Part shown: piece by piece, positions 41,470-50,377 of the stretch | How the letters are laid out: every line of letters starts with the position of its first letter | Numbering within the stretch: the first letter of the stretch is position 1 | Virus record (IMG/VR): IMGVR_UViG_3300028800_000005 | Coordinates: 1-64,000 of that record | Reading direction: 5' to 3' (one strand) | Length of the DNA stretch: 64,000 nucleotides | DNA from: a virus | Program-made: the position numbers and the translations under genes | Notes under the pieces: model-generated | What the model was told of the DNA's origin: nothing | Databases searched by the model: none | Seen by the model: the letters and a program-made list of their open reading frames with translations, nothing else

Positions 41470-44352
41470 GTGTCCGTGTACGGCATTACGCCCTACGGAA
41501 CCTCTGTGTACGGGCTCGACCTTTACCCTGCCTATTCCGTTGAGCCATTTACCGCGCAGTCGGTCACCTATGGCACGGTCCAGGTCTCCTGGACAAAGCC
41601 CACGGGGACTATCTTGCGTTACCGGCTGCTCGCTAACCGGTACGGGTACCCGGTTAACGAGAATGACGGCACTGTCCTATTTGACTCCGCGACCTACCCC
41701 GGATCGAACTACGCGGACACCTCGATAATCCCCGGGACCTACCACTACTACGGGTTCTACGTCCTGGCCGACCTGGCAGACAACATCTGGATACGAAGTG
41801 GTGTCGCCGGTTGCCTGGCTATCAAGGATTACGGGTCAAGCGAAGAGATGTGGCGTCGTCTCCCGAATCACTTCCGGACGATTCCAGAGACTGACGGGTA
41901 CCTTACCGGGGACGCTCCGGGGGACTCCTACCTGCAACAGTTCGTGAATGTCATTGGGTTCGGTGTGGACTACCTGCGCACGCAGTACGGGATGATGCTC
42001 GACCACTGCAACGACCCGATGGCAATTCCAATTGACGACCTGTGGAACCTCGCTGCTGAGGTCGGCCTTAAATTCTCACCGGAGATGCCCGCCTACACGA
42101 TCCGGAAGGCCGTCGCTAACCAGGCCCATGTCTGCCGTGAGGGCGGGACTACCCCTGGTATCGAGAATGAGATCATCCTGCGCACCGGGTGGTCGGCGGA
42201 CATAACCACGGGCGCGAACCTGATGCTTGAGGACGACCAGTCCACGTTCCTCCACCCGGTGTTCTACGAGTACACCCGGCACCGATGCTACAACATTGGT
42301 GAGTGCGTCTGGTTCGGTCCTCCCTTCTCTTTCCGGCAGTGGCCGGGACTCGGGTACTGGTACAAGTGCATCTCACCAACACAGGGGATAGACCCGCCAG
42401 CCTCAGGGGGAAGTAATGCGAACTGGCAGGTAATACGGGACTCCGATGACACCCTGCTGACCCTGGTCCAGCCGTCCACTGGGATGCCCAGTACCTGGGA
42501 AGCTGTCGACCTCGGGAATACTAACGGCGTTCCGACGAGCGGCTCCGTTCTGCAGGGCCTTGGTGTCCAGAACATCGCGAACACCGGGTTTGCATGGAAC
42601 TGCCTGCGCCTGAAGAACAAGGCGTCAAGCTCGCGGAACCTTATGCTCCGGTCAGTGTGCCGGAAGACCAGCCAGGTTAACCTGACGCCCTGGGCCGTCG
42701 ACCCCCAGAGTGCGGTCCAGGACGCTGTGCCTGTCCCGTACGTCCGGGACTCACAGCAGTGGGACCCCACCATACGATACGGTACCGGCGACCTTGTTCT
42801 CTACCAGGGGCAGCCGTTCAAGGCCCTGCGGGCGTCGACAGGTATAACCCCTCCGACTAACGACATCGCTAACGCGGAATGGACGCCCCTGTCTGAATCG
42901 CGACGGATCAGGATAGCCACCAGCGGGTACGTCAGCGACAACATGACCGGCACCGCGCACGCGGTCAAGGTAGTTCCGTGCATGGAATGGTATGACTGCG
43001 CGGGTAACTTCATCACCCGGATTACCGCCCGGAACACCTCGTCGACAGGCGTGCCCAGCAAGCCGGACAGCCTGGCATTTGACTCGTTCACCAGCCAGAG
43101 CCGTGTTTACAATGTGCAGGCGGCGACGTCGGTATCCCTCGGCCCGTGGCTGGCCACGTTCTGGCCGAACGGCACGATGTCCGGACGGCCTGCCGGTACC
43201 CTGTCCGTTCCTAGCCCGAACTTCAGCCTGGACGGGTACCATTCCCTGCTTCCTGACCTCGCCGGTACCGGATGGTCCGGGCGCTGGGTGACTCAGTTCG
43301 TCCCGCAGTCCGCCGGTAACTACACCTTCTCCCTGAAGGGCCTGGGCGGCGGTGTCCGCATGCTCGTAAACGGGGTTCCTATCATCAGCGACTGGTACGG
43401 CACGCCGACCAGCCTGACCTCTTCGACCGTGACGCTCAAGGGCGGTACCCCAGTTTCCGTCGAGGTTGATTACCGTGCTCCGGACTACACACCTGGTACC
43501 TGGACCGCGAACTTGATTCCGCAGGAGTCACTCCCGCTTACACTTGCTTCGTCGAACCAGGATATAAAGGTACCCCCGTTCTATGTCGTGGCCGGGGCTG
43601 AATTCATATTCTCCCTAACCTCGTCAGGAGGGCACGCAGGAGGTGCCATCACCTGGTACGGGAGCAATGGGCAACCGGTAGGGTGCTTCGCCTTCCCGTA
43701 CAGCAGTACCGCTGGTGTGGACGAGTCCGTAAGCGGGTTCATACCGGGTAATGCCACCTCGGCTTCCATCGAAGTAATGTGTTTCTCCTCATTTGAGGGT
43801 ATGGAATCCAATTTCCAGATGCGGACAGCCGTCCCCCAGCCGTCTGCCCTGACGGTTACCAGCCCGATCTCCCTGGTGCCTACCGGGAGCGTGGTAAACA
43901 CCGGGACCCTTACCGGCCGTCTCACGGACGACGAGACGAATACCTGGCTGACCCCGGCGGGGAACTTCCTTATCGGTTACGGTAACTGCTGGCCCCTGAA
44001 CCCCGGGCAGCGGTCCATCGGCCTGGTCACCGGCCCGGCGAACACGAACGTCGGGGTCACCTTCCGGACCAGTCCGCAGTCAGGACAGACCCAGGGCATC
44101 GTCTTCCGGTACACCGACGACAATAACTACTGGCGGTGCGGACGGGTAAGCATTCGCAAGAAGGTCGCCGGGGTATGGACCACGGTGGCGACTCACTCTA
44201 CTACATTCCTGAACAATGACCGGATGATCCTGACACTTAGCGGGTCGTCGATTAAGGTGTTCCGAAATGCTGCGAGCACTCCGGTAACCTCGGTGACGGA
44301 CACCTTCAATTCCAGTGCCACTAAGCACGGGATCATCGTGGAGAACAGTTGA
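41470..44352 (+). CDS. Large baseplate protein: gpI-like with PA14-like and carbohydrate-binding modules
   Basis: This 960-residue protein starts at GTG after GTGAGGTAACA. An FnIII-like domain (about 20-110) precedes a tail protein I-type region (about 115-245, EEMWRRLPNHFRTIPETDGYL, PIDDLWNLAAEVGL, YTIRKAVANQAHVCREGGT), the P2 gpI-like baseplate family. Next come two carbohydrate-binding-like segments with W..Y..GDLVLYQGQPF (about 430-475). A PA14-like jelly roll lies near 590-690 (GWSGRWVTQFVPQSAGNYTFSL), and the C-terminal 110 residues look like a LamG-type or jelly-roll fold. It likely connects the wedge to adhesins and binds host surface sugars. Confidence 0.75.
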   Translation: MSVYGITPYGTSVYGLDLYPAYSVEPFTAQSVTYGTVQVSWTKPTGTILRYRLLANRYGYPVNENDGTVLFDSATYPGSNYADTSIIPGTYHYYGFYVLADLADNIWIRSGVAGCLAIKDYGSSEEMWRRLPNHFRTIPETDGYLTGDAPGDSYLQQFVNVIGFGVDYLRTQYGMMLDHCNDPMAIPIDDLWNLAAEVGLKFSPEMPAYTIRKAVANQAHVCREGGTTPGIENEIILRTGWSADITTGANLMLEDDQSTFLHPVFYEYTRHRCYNIGECVWFGPPFSFRQWPGLGYWYKCISPTQGIDPPASGGSNANWQVIRDSDDTLLTLVQPSTGMPSTWEAVDLGNTNGVPTSGSVLQGLGVQNIANTGFAWNCLRLKNKASSSRNLMLRSVCRKTSQVNLTPWAVDPQSAVQDAVPVPYVRDSQQWDPTIRYGTGDLVLYQGQPFKALRASTGITPPTNDIANAEWTPLSESRRIRIATSGYVSDNMTGTAHAVKVVPCMEWYDCAGNFITRITARNTSSTGVPSKPDSLAFDSFTSQSRVYNVQAATSVSLGPWLATFWPNGTMSGRPAGTLSVPSPNFSLDGYHSLLPDLAGTGWSGRWVTQFVPQSAGNYTFSLKGLGGGVRMLVNGVPIISDWYGTPTSLTSSTVTLKGGTPVSVEVDYRAPDYTPGTWTANLIPQESLPLTLASSNQDIKVPPFYVVAGAEFIFSLTSSGGHAGGAITWYGSNGQPVGCFAFPYSSTAGVDESVSGFIPGNATSASIEVMCFSSFEGMESNFQMRTAVPQPSALTVTSPISLVPTGSVVNTGTLTGRLTDDETNTWLTPAGNFLIGYGNCWPLNPGQRSIGLVTGPANTNVGVTFRTSPQSGQTQGIVFRYTDDNNYWRCGRVSIRKKVAGVWTTVATHSTTFLNNDRMILTLSGSSIKVFRNAASTPVTSVTDTFNSSATKHGIIVENS

Positions 44353-46919
44353 GCTACTACTTCGATACCTTTGTCACCCCGTTTAGCCCGATCGGGTACT
44401 GGGCCGTTGGTGATGTTGCCAGCGGGTCTCTGCCTGACACGTCTGGAAACGGCCGATCGGCCACGGTATCCGGGTCGGTTACCACGGCTGGCACTGCTCC
44501 CCGGTGGCTGACTGCCGGGACATTCACACCCGGGAACACAGCTAGTACCGCATCGTTCACTTACAGTACCCCATCTCAATTCAGCGCGGAATGCTGGTTC
44601 AGTACTTCAGCCACGGGCAACGAGGCCCTCCTGATAGACGGCGGGTCATACACAGGCCACTCCAACCAGAACTGGTCTGTTGCGATTTACACCGACAACA
44701 AAGTCTACTTTGACTGGAATAGTACAGGGGCTTATCACCGTATATCTGCAGCCGTACCCGGTGGCCTCACCGCTAACACATGGCACCATGTCGTTGCGTT
44801 GTACGACGGCTCCCATCAGATTCTTTACATAGACGGAACTGCAGTAGCAACCTCTGCTACTATCACAGACACCTGGACATGGGTAACACCAAAGGTTCGC
44901 TTTGCGGCGTCGAACCTGGAATTCGTCATAGGTAATATTTCCTACGCCGTGTCCCTGGCCGGTGCCGGATTCTACCCGTCTGCATTTACACCGACCCAGG
45001 TTGCCGATAGGTACCAGGGATATGAACTTGTCACCACTACTGACAATGCCACATGGAACGTTTGTGATACGATTCCGGTTACCGCACCGTCGTCCTGGAA
45101 GTCACTGACGCTAGTGCCCAAGTCTTCATCAGCGTCCTGGAATTCCGATGCCACAGTCACCAAAACTGCACAGTCATCCTGGAAAACCCGGACAGCAGTC
45201 AGCACCTCAGTCCGGACCACCTGGGTATCACATAACGTCACCCCGTATACCCAGAACCTGTGCCCGAACCCGTCCTTTGAGAGCACGGTCACCGTTACCG
45301 ACTCAGACGGTGGCACCAGTACTGAGCCGCAGGGGAACCTTACCGGGTACACCGCGCTGCCGGGCACGACCCTTGCCTACACGTCCCAGGACGCCATGGC
45401 TGGCCAGTATTCTATGCTGGTCACGACGGACGGACACGCAGCCGGTGAGGGATTCGTCGGCCCGATGGTGGAATTCGACCCGGTCGACGAGTACTGCTCT
45501 ATGCAGGTGTCGATGACCGGCGAGACGGGCAGCCTGATGGTGTCCGCGCTGACCCCCGCTGTCGGCGGGAACCCGATGGCTGTCCTCGGGCAGGTCACCG
45601 TCACGCTGTCGCCCGGGTGGCAGACCGTCGCGCTGGACGGGCTGGGCCTAGCTCAGGGGGAGCAGGCTTACCTCGTCGTCTGGACTAACTCCGCGCAGGC
45701 GCTGACCTTCATGGTTGACTGCGTCCAGTACGAACCGGAGTCCCCGCACCACGATTACGTAGAGTCCACTAGGTTCTTTCAGAATTACTTCACCGCGTCC
45801 GGCGGTACCGTAGTTGAAGGAACCGCCGAGCTGATCACGCCCGGACTGATCCGGGTAATGACCCCGAACCCGGGGGGCATTACCTCTGGCGGTTCTGTCT
45901 CCCTGGTGATGGCAACCCCGGTCGCGGCCTTTGATGACTTCGGCATGTGGGAGCTGACCGACCCGGACCCGGCCATGACGTACGTCGGATGGAACACGGC
46001 GAACCAGTCGACGGGCCACAGTAATTACGCGCGGAACTGGGGGATCTTCTACCCGCCGCTGGACTATCCGGTATCAGACGGGACCCTGCTGTGGAAGCGC
46101 GCGGCGTTCATGGTCCCCGGGTTCCAGTATCTGACCGTGCCTGCCGGTGTCTCTCAGAACCTCACTGCCGTTCAGGCCGAGATGCTCCCCCTTTTCGACA
46201 TCATCGACAGCGCCCCGGCCCCCAGTGCGTGGGATACGCCCCGGGCACTGCACGTCCGGGTCCGGCCAACCCGGCTGAACCACTCACCGAACCCGTCGTT
46301 CGACAACGGGACCACCGGATGGACGGCCCTGGGGGCGGCTACCCTTTCCCAGGATGCCACGGTCCAGTACGGAATTCTCGGCAGCTCCGGAAAGGTTACC
46401 TGCACCGGCCCGGGTGACGCGGTCCAGCTTGCCGTCCCGCAGCTTATCGCCGGGGACATTTACACCTGCTCGGTGTACGTCCTCCCGGAGTCGGGTCACA
46501 TCGTCGACCTTCAGATTCAGGCAGGCGGGACGTCCGGAGGTATCAGCGGGGTGCCTGGCAGCGTGCTGCCCCAGACTAACAAGGACGGGACCGAGGCGTG
46601 GGTCCGGTCGAGCGTGACCTTCACCGCGACCGCGTCGACTATGTCCCTGGTGTTCGCACCCGTTACGGACGGGACCTACCCGGTAACGTTCGCCCTGGAC
46701 GATAACCTGATCGAGGCCGGTGACCTTATCGGTAATTACTTCGACGGTAACGGAGGGAACCCCGACTATTACTGGGAAGGCGGGACCGGGGTAAGCCGGA
46801 GCTACTACTATGAGGGGTACAACGCCGGGCAGCAGGTGATCAGTGACGTCCTGGACAGGCACGTTCCGATCGAGATCACTGCGGCCGACCCGGTATATAT
46901 GCAACCTCCGACCCAGTAA
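44349..46919 (+). CDS. LamG adhesin with four tryptophan tetradecapeptide repeats and jelly-roll modules
   Basis: This 856-residue protein starts at TTG overlapping the previous stop (TTGA). It opens with a LamG-type domain (about 5-225, YWAVGDVASGSLPDTSGN, TWHHVVALYDGS, LYIDGTAVATS), paralogous to the one in the spike at 35800. Four Trp-ended 14-residue units follow (about 234-295, e.g. NSDATVTKTAQSSW), the same unit as the protein at 19335. Two CBM4/9-like jelly rolls start with CPNPSFES (near 305) and SPNPSFDN (near 642). It ends with an extended acidic tail. Probably a receptor-binding fibre component. Confidence 0.8.
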   Translation: MSYYFDTFVTPFSPIGYWAVGDVASGSLPDTSGNGRSATVSGSVTTAGTAPRWLTAGTFTPGNTASTASFTYSTPSQFSAECWFSTSATGNEALLIDGGSYTGHSNQNWSVAIYTDNKVYFDWNSTGAYHRISAAVPGGLTANTWHHVVALYDGSHQILYIDGTAVATSATITDTWTWVTPKVRFAASNLEFVIGNISYAVSLAGAGFYPSAFTPTQVADRYQGYELVTTTDNATWNVCDTIPVTAPSSWKSLTLVPKSSSASWNSDATVTKTAQSSWKTRTAVSTSVRTTWVSHNVTPYTQNLCPNPSFESTVTVTDSDGGTSTEPQGNLTGYTALPGTTLAYTSQDAMAGQYSMLVTTDGHAAGEGFVGPMVEFDPVDEYCSMQVSMTGETGSLMVSALTPAVGGNPMAVLGQVTVTLSPGWQTVALDGLGLAQGEQAYLVVWTNSAQALTFMVDCVQYEPESPHHDYVESTRFFQNYFTASGGTVVEGTAELITPGLIRVMTPNPGGITSGGSVSLVMATPVAAFDDFGMWELTDPDPAMTYVGWNTANQSTGHSNYARNWGIFYPPLDYPVSDGTLLWKRAAFMVPGFQYLTVPAGVSQNLTAVQAEMLPLFDIIDSAPAPSAWDTPRALHVRVRPTRLNHSPNPSFDNGTTGWTALGAATLSQDATVQYGILGSSGKVTCTGPGDAVQLAVPQLIAGDIYTCSVYVLPESGHIVDLQIQAGGTSGGISGVPGSVLPQTNKDGTEAWVRSSVTFTATASTMSLVFAPVTDGTYPVTFALDDNLIEAGDLIGNYFDGNGGNPDYYWEGGTGVSRSYYYEGYNAGQQVISDVLDRHVPIEITAADPVYMQPPTQ

Positions 46920-46925
46920 CAGTGA

Positions 46926-46931
46926 TAGGAT
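46926..46931 (+). promoter_or_regulatory. TAGGAT element before a small membrane gene
   Basis: TAGGAT followed by GACACC in the 40-bp gap after the last adhesin gene. It resembles the TAGAAT elements, but no -35-like hexamer is present. Confidence 0.2.
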
Positions 46932-46959
46932 GACACCGTAACCAATAATCGGAGCTTAA

Positions 46960-47292
46960 ATGGAATTGATTACCGGCGCACTGGCAGCCTTTTACGTCTG
47001 GAACACGCTGAGGTTCCTTCTGCCGTTCTCTGTACCTGACCGTCTGGCCCTGCCCCTGTACGGCGGGATAGCCTACGGCCTGCTCCAGGTCCCTGTTCAC
47101 TCTGTCGTGCTGGCGCTCGCGATCGCCGGGGGACTCACCCTGCTGATGCTCGGCGTCTCCCTGCTCGGCGTCCGGCCGGAGCGCTGGAGCCTGCCGACGT
47201 TCCACCGGCCGGGGCACTTCAAGCTCACCGGGCTAGGGCACACGCCAGGGGCGAAGGCCAGCCGGGTAGGCCGCAGGATTCCGAAGCTCTAG
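46960..47292 (+). CDS. Small membrane protein (holin candidate)
   Basis: This 110-residue protein has two or three hydrophobic segments in the first 72 residues (ELITGALAAFYVWNTLRFLL, LPLYGGIAYGLLQVPVHSVVLALAIAGGLTLLMLGVSLLG), followed by a basic, His-containing tail (RRIPKL at the end). Size, topology and location at the end of the structural module would suit a holin, but no lysin gene is beside it in this window. The call is therefore tentative. Confidence 0.55.
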   Translation: MELITGALAAFYVWNTLRFLLPFSVPDRLALPLYGGIAYGLLQVPVHSVVLALAIAGGLTLLMLGVSLLGVRPERWSLPTFHRPGHFKLTGLGHTPGAKASRVGRRIPKL

Positions 47293-47293
47293 T

Positions 47294-47324
47294 TTCGACG
47301 GGGCAAGACCCCAGGGGGTAGCCT
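47294..47324 (+). promoter_or_regulatory. Putative promoter for the replication-side operon
   Basis: TTCGAC (47294-47299) and TAGCCT (47319-47324) are 19 bp apart, about 40 bp before the ATG at 47366. The -35 equals that before the Mpa-like gene. A small hairpin (CCTTC and GAAGG, 47322-47337) follows. AAGGAGGAACC provides the ribosome site. Confidence 0.35.
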
Positions 47325-47365
47325 TCTATACGGAAGGTTCACAACTATGTCCAAGGAGGAACCGC

Positions 47366-48361
47366 ATGTCTGATGCGGAACTGCTAATCGCGTTCGCCGG
47401 GTCCGGTACCGTGACGCCCGCGAACGTCAAGGCCCTGATCGATGACCAGCTTATCGGGGAGAGGGACGTCGCTGAGTTCTACGTCCCGGACAAGATCGCA
47501 GAGAAGAAGCAACCGGGGCTAGCAAACGTCGTCGGCTACCTGACTAAGTACTGGGGGGACGACGACTCCAGTGAGGACCCGTTCAAGACCGCCCCGGTGT
47601 CGAACCTGGACGCCGTCCTGCGCACGGGCGCTCGCGACGGCCTGGACCCGGTCCTGGTTATCCTCGCCGGGGACGACGGCGCGGACGACGAGACCGCTGA
47701 CCTGGTCGAGGCTGCCCTTCAGTCTGACATCCGGGTACTGGACCTCGCGGCCGGTCTCGATGAAGTCACCGCGACCGAGGACGAGGCAGAAGAGGTCCCA
47801 GCCGAGCCGGAGCCGGAGCCTGAGGCCCCTAAGCGGCGTCGGCGTACAACGGCAGCCCCCGAAGCGGAGAAGCCCGCTCCGGCCCGTACAAGGGGTAAGC
47901 CACGGTCAAAGGCAGAGGTCGCGGAAGTCGGGGAGAAGGCCCTGGACGACCTTAAGGCCAAGCGCGCTGCGGCGGACGACACCCCGCCGTTCGACGGCCC
48001 CTACAAGGGTGAGGGTATCAACCTCTCGAAGTTTAGCAAGAGCGTGGATAAGATCGACTTCTCGAAGCTCAGCAAGAGCGTAGAGGGAGTCTCCGTGTCC
48101 AGCGGGGAATCAGTCCGGGACCTGCTGATCGTGGCTCTTCGTGGCGCTCTGAGCGCCCTGGAGGCTGCTGACGCCCCGCTCGGTGCCGTGCTGGACGCTG
48201 CGGACGCGGGCCAGCCTGGTCCGACCACGGCCTACATCCGGGACGACGAGACCGGGAAGCTCCGCAAGCGGGGGCGCGGGAAGCCGCGTGCCGGTGAGAC
48301 CGCCGTCTACCTCACCCCGTCCCAGGAGAAGGCAGCCAGGGCTAAGGGAGAGCTGGAGTAG
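47366..48361 (+). CDS. Acidic/basic multidomain protein of unknown function
   Basis: This 331-residue protein has an N-terminal folded region (1-130) with LLIAFAGSGTVTPANVKALIDDQLIGERDVAEFY and LDPVLVILAGDDGADDETADLVEAAL. An acidic linker (DEAEEVPAEPEPEPEAPK) and a basic segment (KRRRRTTAAP, ARTRGKPRSKAEV) follow. Two similar SKFSKS/SKLSKS units occur near 219-235. The C-terminal 80 residues contain a hydrophobic helix and a DDETGKLRKRGRGKPRAGE segment. The mixed charge suggests nucleic-acid association. It opens the replication region and is followed by a strong hairpin. Not recognised. Confidence 0.6.
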   Translation: MSDAELLIAFAGSGTVTPANVKALIDDQLIGERDVAEFYVPDKIAEKKQPGLANVVGYLTKYWGDDDSSEDPFKTAPVSNLDAVLRTGARDGLDPVLVILAGDDGADDETADLVEAALQSDIRVLDLAAGLDEVTATEDEAEEVPAEPEPEPEAPKRRRRTTAAPEAEKPAPARTRGKPRSKAEVAEVGEKALDDLKAKRAAADDTPPFDGPYKGEGINLSKFSKSVDKIDFSKLSKSVEGVSVSSGESVRDLLIVALRGALSALEAADAPLGAVLDAADAGQPGPTTAYIRDDETGKLRKRGRGKPRAGETAVYLTPSQEKAARAKGELE

Positions 48362-48371
48362 CAAATGAAAA

Positions 48372-48410
48372 GGGCCCCTCTGCGAACCAGTGGCTCAAGC
48401 GGAGGGGCCC
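48372..48410 (+). terminator. Strong hairpin / probable terminator
   Basis: GGGCCCCTCTGC (48372-48383) pairs with GCGGAGGGGCCC (48399-48410), 12 pairs with one G-T and a 15-nt loop. No long U-tract follows (CTCTCTC). It ends the unit started at 47366. The rest of the gap to 48493 holds a TATAAC hexamer (48445-48450) without a clear -35, and an AGGGAGGAGG ribosome site. Confidence 0.7.
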
Positions 48411-48493
48411 CTCTCTCGGTGAGGAGGAGGCACCGTGATCCCAGTATAACCAAAGTGCAGAATCAAAAGCAAAACAGGGAGGAGGAAAGCAAC

Positions 48494-48622
48494 GTGACCA
48501 TCTTTGACATGAGGCCGCGCGAGCCGGAGATAAAGTTCCCGAAGTGCTGGGAACATATCCCTGCTCTGTTCGAGCTATGCCTCGCGGATCACTTCGGCAG
48601 GCAAGACGACGATGAAGAATAA
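48494..48622 (+). CDS. Small protein, 42 residues
   Basis: The GTG start at 48494 is favoured over an in-frame ATG at 48365 because AGGGAGGAGGAAAG lies just upstream and the earlier start would run through the strong hairpin. The product has an aromatic and charged core (KFPKCWEHIPALFELCLADHF) and an acidic tail. The stop overlaps the next gene. Function unknown. Confidence 0.5.
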   Translation: MTIFDMRPREPEIKFPKCWEHIPALFELCLADHFGRQDDDEE

Positions 48623-49055
48623 CGATCTCTCAGCGGACCCTGTGCCCAGGCTGGCACTGGTTTTCGAGGGTGCCCTGGCCTGGCTTCCTGACGAGAAGGT
48701 ACAGCGTCAGTTCACCCGGCACATGGACCGGGGCGAATTCAGTAAGGCCGTCGACCTGTTCGAGTTTAACCAGAAGCTTGAGACGGTGATCTGGGACAGG
48801 TCGTTCCGTGTGTCGATGCAGATCGACGTCATAACTTTCCTTGGCCCGGACAAGTTCGCGGAGGAGGTAGCCCGTAGGATAGGCGACGAGGAGCTGCCGA
48901 TCCACAAGGTCTGGGCTACGACGCCGAAGATACTCGGCCGGAGGCTGGCCTACATGCCAGACCTTGTGCGGGTCTACCACGCGTACCCGCAGTACCAGCT
49001 TTACTTCGGGCAGAAAGGCAGGCTTCTAGATGACGCTAACCAGTTCGGGTACTAG
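48612..49055 (+). CDS. Hypothetical protein
   Basis: This 147-residue protein is mostly helical with mixed charge (LPDEKVQRQFTRHMDRGEFSKAVDLFEFNQKLE), then RVSMQIDVITFLGPDKFAEEVARRIGDEELPIHKVW, and a C-terminal RRLAYMPDLVRVYHAYP segment. No membrane segment or recognised catalytic motif. It lies at the head of the replication cluster, overlapping the gene before it, and AGGAGGAG follows for the next gene. Family unknown. Confidence 0.6.
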   Translation: MKNNDLSADPVPRLALVFEGALAWLPDEKVQRQFTRHMDRGEFSKAVDLFEFNQKLETVIWDRSFRVSMQIDVITFLGPDKFAEEVARRIGDEELPIHKVWATTPKILGRRLAYMPDLVRVYHAYPQYQLYFGQKGRLLDDANQFGY

Positions 49056-49063
49056 GAGGAGAC

Positions 49064-49450
49064 ATGAAGGAACCAGCATTTAAGAGCTATTTCGAGGCCC
49101 GGGACTTCCTAGACATCACATCCATGAACATGCCAGTCGAGTTCAACATGGCACAGATGGCGATCTTCAGGTTCCTGCTGTCACACACGATGTTCACGCA
49201 GGACGACGACTACGGGCGCGTGGATGACCGGTGGACCCGGCAGGAGACGATCGCGGACGCGGTAAGGTGCTCACGTGAGTATGTAAACAGGGCACTGAAG
49301 ATTCTGGAGAACAAGGTCGGAGCCATCAAGCGCAAGAAGTGGCGGGACGGGGCACCGGGAAGCGTGCCGGACGAGATTCGGATCACCTGGCGGGCCATGT
49401 ACAAGATTGCCGAGGGTGAACCTGGATCACACTCTATAGGAAGTGACTGA
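49064..49450 (+). CDS. Winged-helix/HTH DNA-binding protein
   Basis: This 128-residue protein has an N-terminal helical region (MAQMAIFRFLLSHTMF) and a helix-turn-helix (about residues 58-85, RWTRQETIADAVRCSREYVNRALKILE) followed by a wing-like KVGAIKRKKWRDGAPGSVPDEIRITW. This arrangement is seen in phage replication initiators and local repressors. An inverted-repeat cluster starts within its last codons and continues after its stop, so it may bind there to control its own operon or start replication. Confidence 0.75.
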   Translation: MKEPAFKSYFEARDFLDITSMNMPVEFNMAQMAIFRFLLSHTMFTQDDDYGRVDDRWTRQETIADAVRCSREYVNRALKILENKVGAIKRKKWRDGAPGSVPDEIRITWRAMYKIAEGEPGSHSIGSD

Positions 49451-49510
49451 TGATCACAGCGAGTGTGACCTACGATCACACTCTATTCCTTTGTAAAGAA
49501 AGAAAAGAAC
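49425..49510. repeat. Direct and inverted repeats (candidate operator or origin)
   Basis: GATCACACTCTAT occurs at 49425-49437 and again at 49474-49486. GAGTGTGA (49461-49468) and TCACACTC (49476-49483) form a perfect 8-bp inverted repeat. A further TCACA/TGTGA pair is at 49454-49468. An A-rich run (TTTGTAAAGAAAGAAAAGAA) follows, exceptional for this GC-rich window. The repeats flank the stop of the HTH gene. Confidence 0.65.
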
Positions 49511-49539
49511 TACGTCGGTAGTGTTAGGAGGAAGAAGAC

Positions 49540-50091
49540 ATGAGTAACAGGTCATGGCTGAACAGCAAGGACCCGAACTACACTCGCCGTCAGTTCGACC
49601 CGAATTACAAGCCAGCACGACAGGACCCCAGGCACCAGGAGAAGAAAGGTCCCCGCGAGTTCGACAGGAACTCCTGCCCCGCAGGATGGGACGCCTCAGT
49701 CTGGGAGCTGACCCTCCAGTTCGAGCAGGCAGCCGCCAGGGAGGGGATTCAACTGGCGACCGGCAGGCCCGTGATCTACTCCCTCCTGCGCGACAGGTGC
49801 GACTCGTTCCGCGACGGGCTGTACACCAGGCACAAGCGCTGGTCAGTCGACGGGGTGAACGTCCACGCTACCTGGCAGGAGATAGTCTCCGCTGCGATCT
49901 CCCGGCACTTCAGGGACTACCAGGAGGACGAGTACGCGGCGGACTACTTTTGCGGGCCGGTGGTGTTCAACGATATGATCAGAGAGGTCCGGGAGCACGG
50001 GGCGAACCTCTACGGGGTCCGCAAGCTTGAGGAGCGGTACGGCTCCCTGGACTACAATCACAGCTACGCTGAGGAGGACGGCAATGAATGA
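49540..50091 (+). CDS. Hypothetical replication-region protein
   Basis: This 183-residue protein has a basic, disordered first 45 residues (KDPNYTRRQFDPNYKPARQDPR) and a helical second part (WELTLQFEQAAAREG, VNVHATWQEIVSAAISRHFRDYQEDEY). It is preceded by GGAGGAAG and the repeat cluster. Location before the DnaB-like helicase suggests a replication accessory role, but no family is recognised. Confidence 0.6.
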   Translation: MSNRSWLNSKDPNYTRRQFDPNYKPARQDPRHQEKKGPREFDRNSCPAGWDASVWELTLQFEQAAAREGIQLATGRPVIYSLLRDRCDSFRDGLYTRHKRWSVDGVNVHATWQEIVSAAISRHFRDYQEDEYAADYFCGPVVFNDMIREVREHGANLYGVRKLEERYGSLDYNHSYAEEDGNE

Positions 50092-50377
50092 CAGCTACAA
50101 CTGGGACGAGTACTTCAAGAGCCACAACGTCCTGGATCTTCGGGAAGACCTCGGCCACTGGAAGGACGCCCGTCACTACTACACCCCGTCTTCCAGTCAG
50201 CGGCACACGCTTGACGCCCGGATCGCGCGGCTCGAAGAGTACCTGGCCGCCCGGAAGTTCACCGAGGCTGACGCCCGCGAGCTTCTGGCATCGATGGGGA
50301 TCGATGACCCGCTTACGTGGCAGGTTCAGGTACTGGTTAACGTCCTGAACGCGGAGGGCCCGATCCGTGCCTTCTGA
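50084..50377 (+). CDS. Small hypothetical protein
   Basis: The start is ATG 50084, overlapping the previous stop by eight bases; the 97-residue product is acidic and helical (LDLREDLGHWKDARHYYT, IARLEEYLAARKFTEADARELLASMGI). Helix repeats resemble a small adaptor. GAGGACGGC lies upstream. No function identified. Confidence 0.55.
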   Translation: MNDSYNWDEYFKSHNVLDLREDLGHWKDARHYYTPSSSQRHTLDARIARLEEYLAARKFTEADARELLASMGIDDPLTWQVQVLVNVLNAEGPIRAF

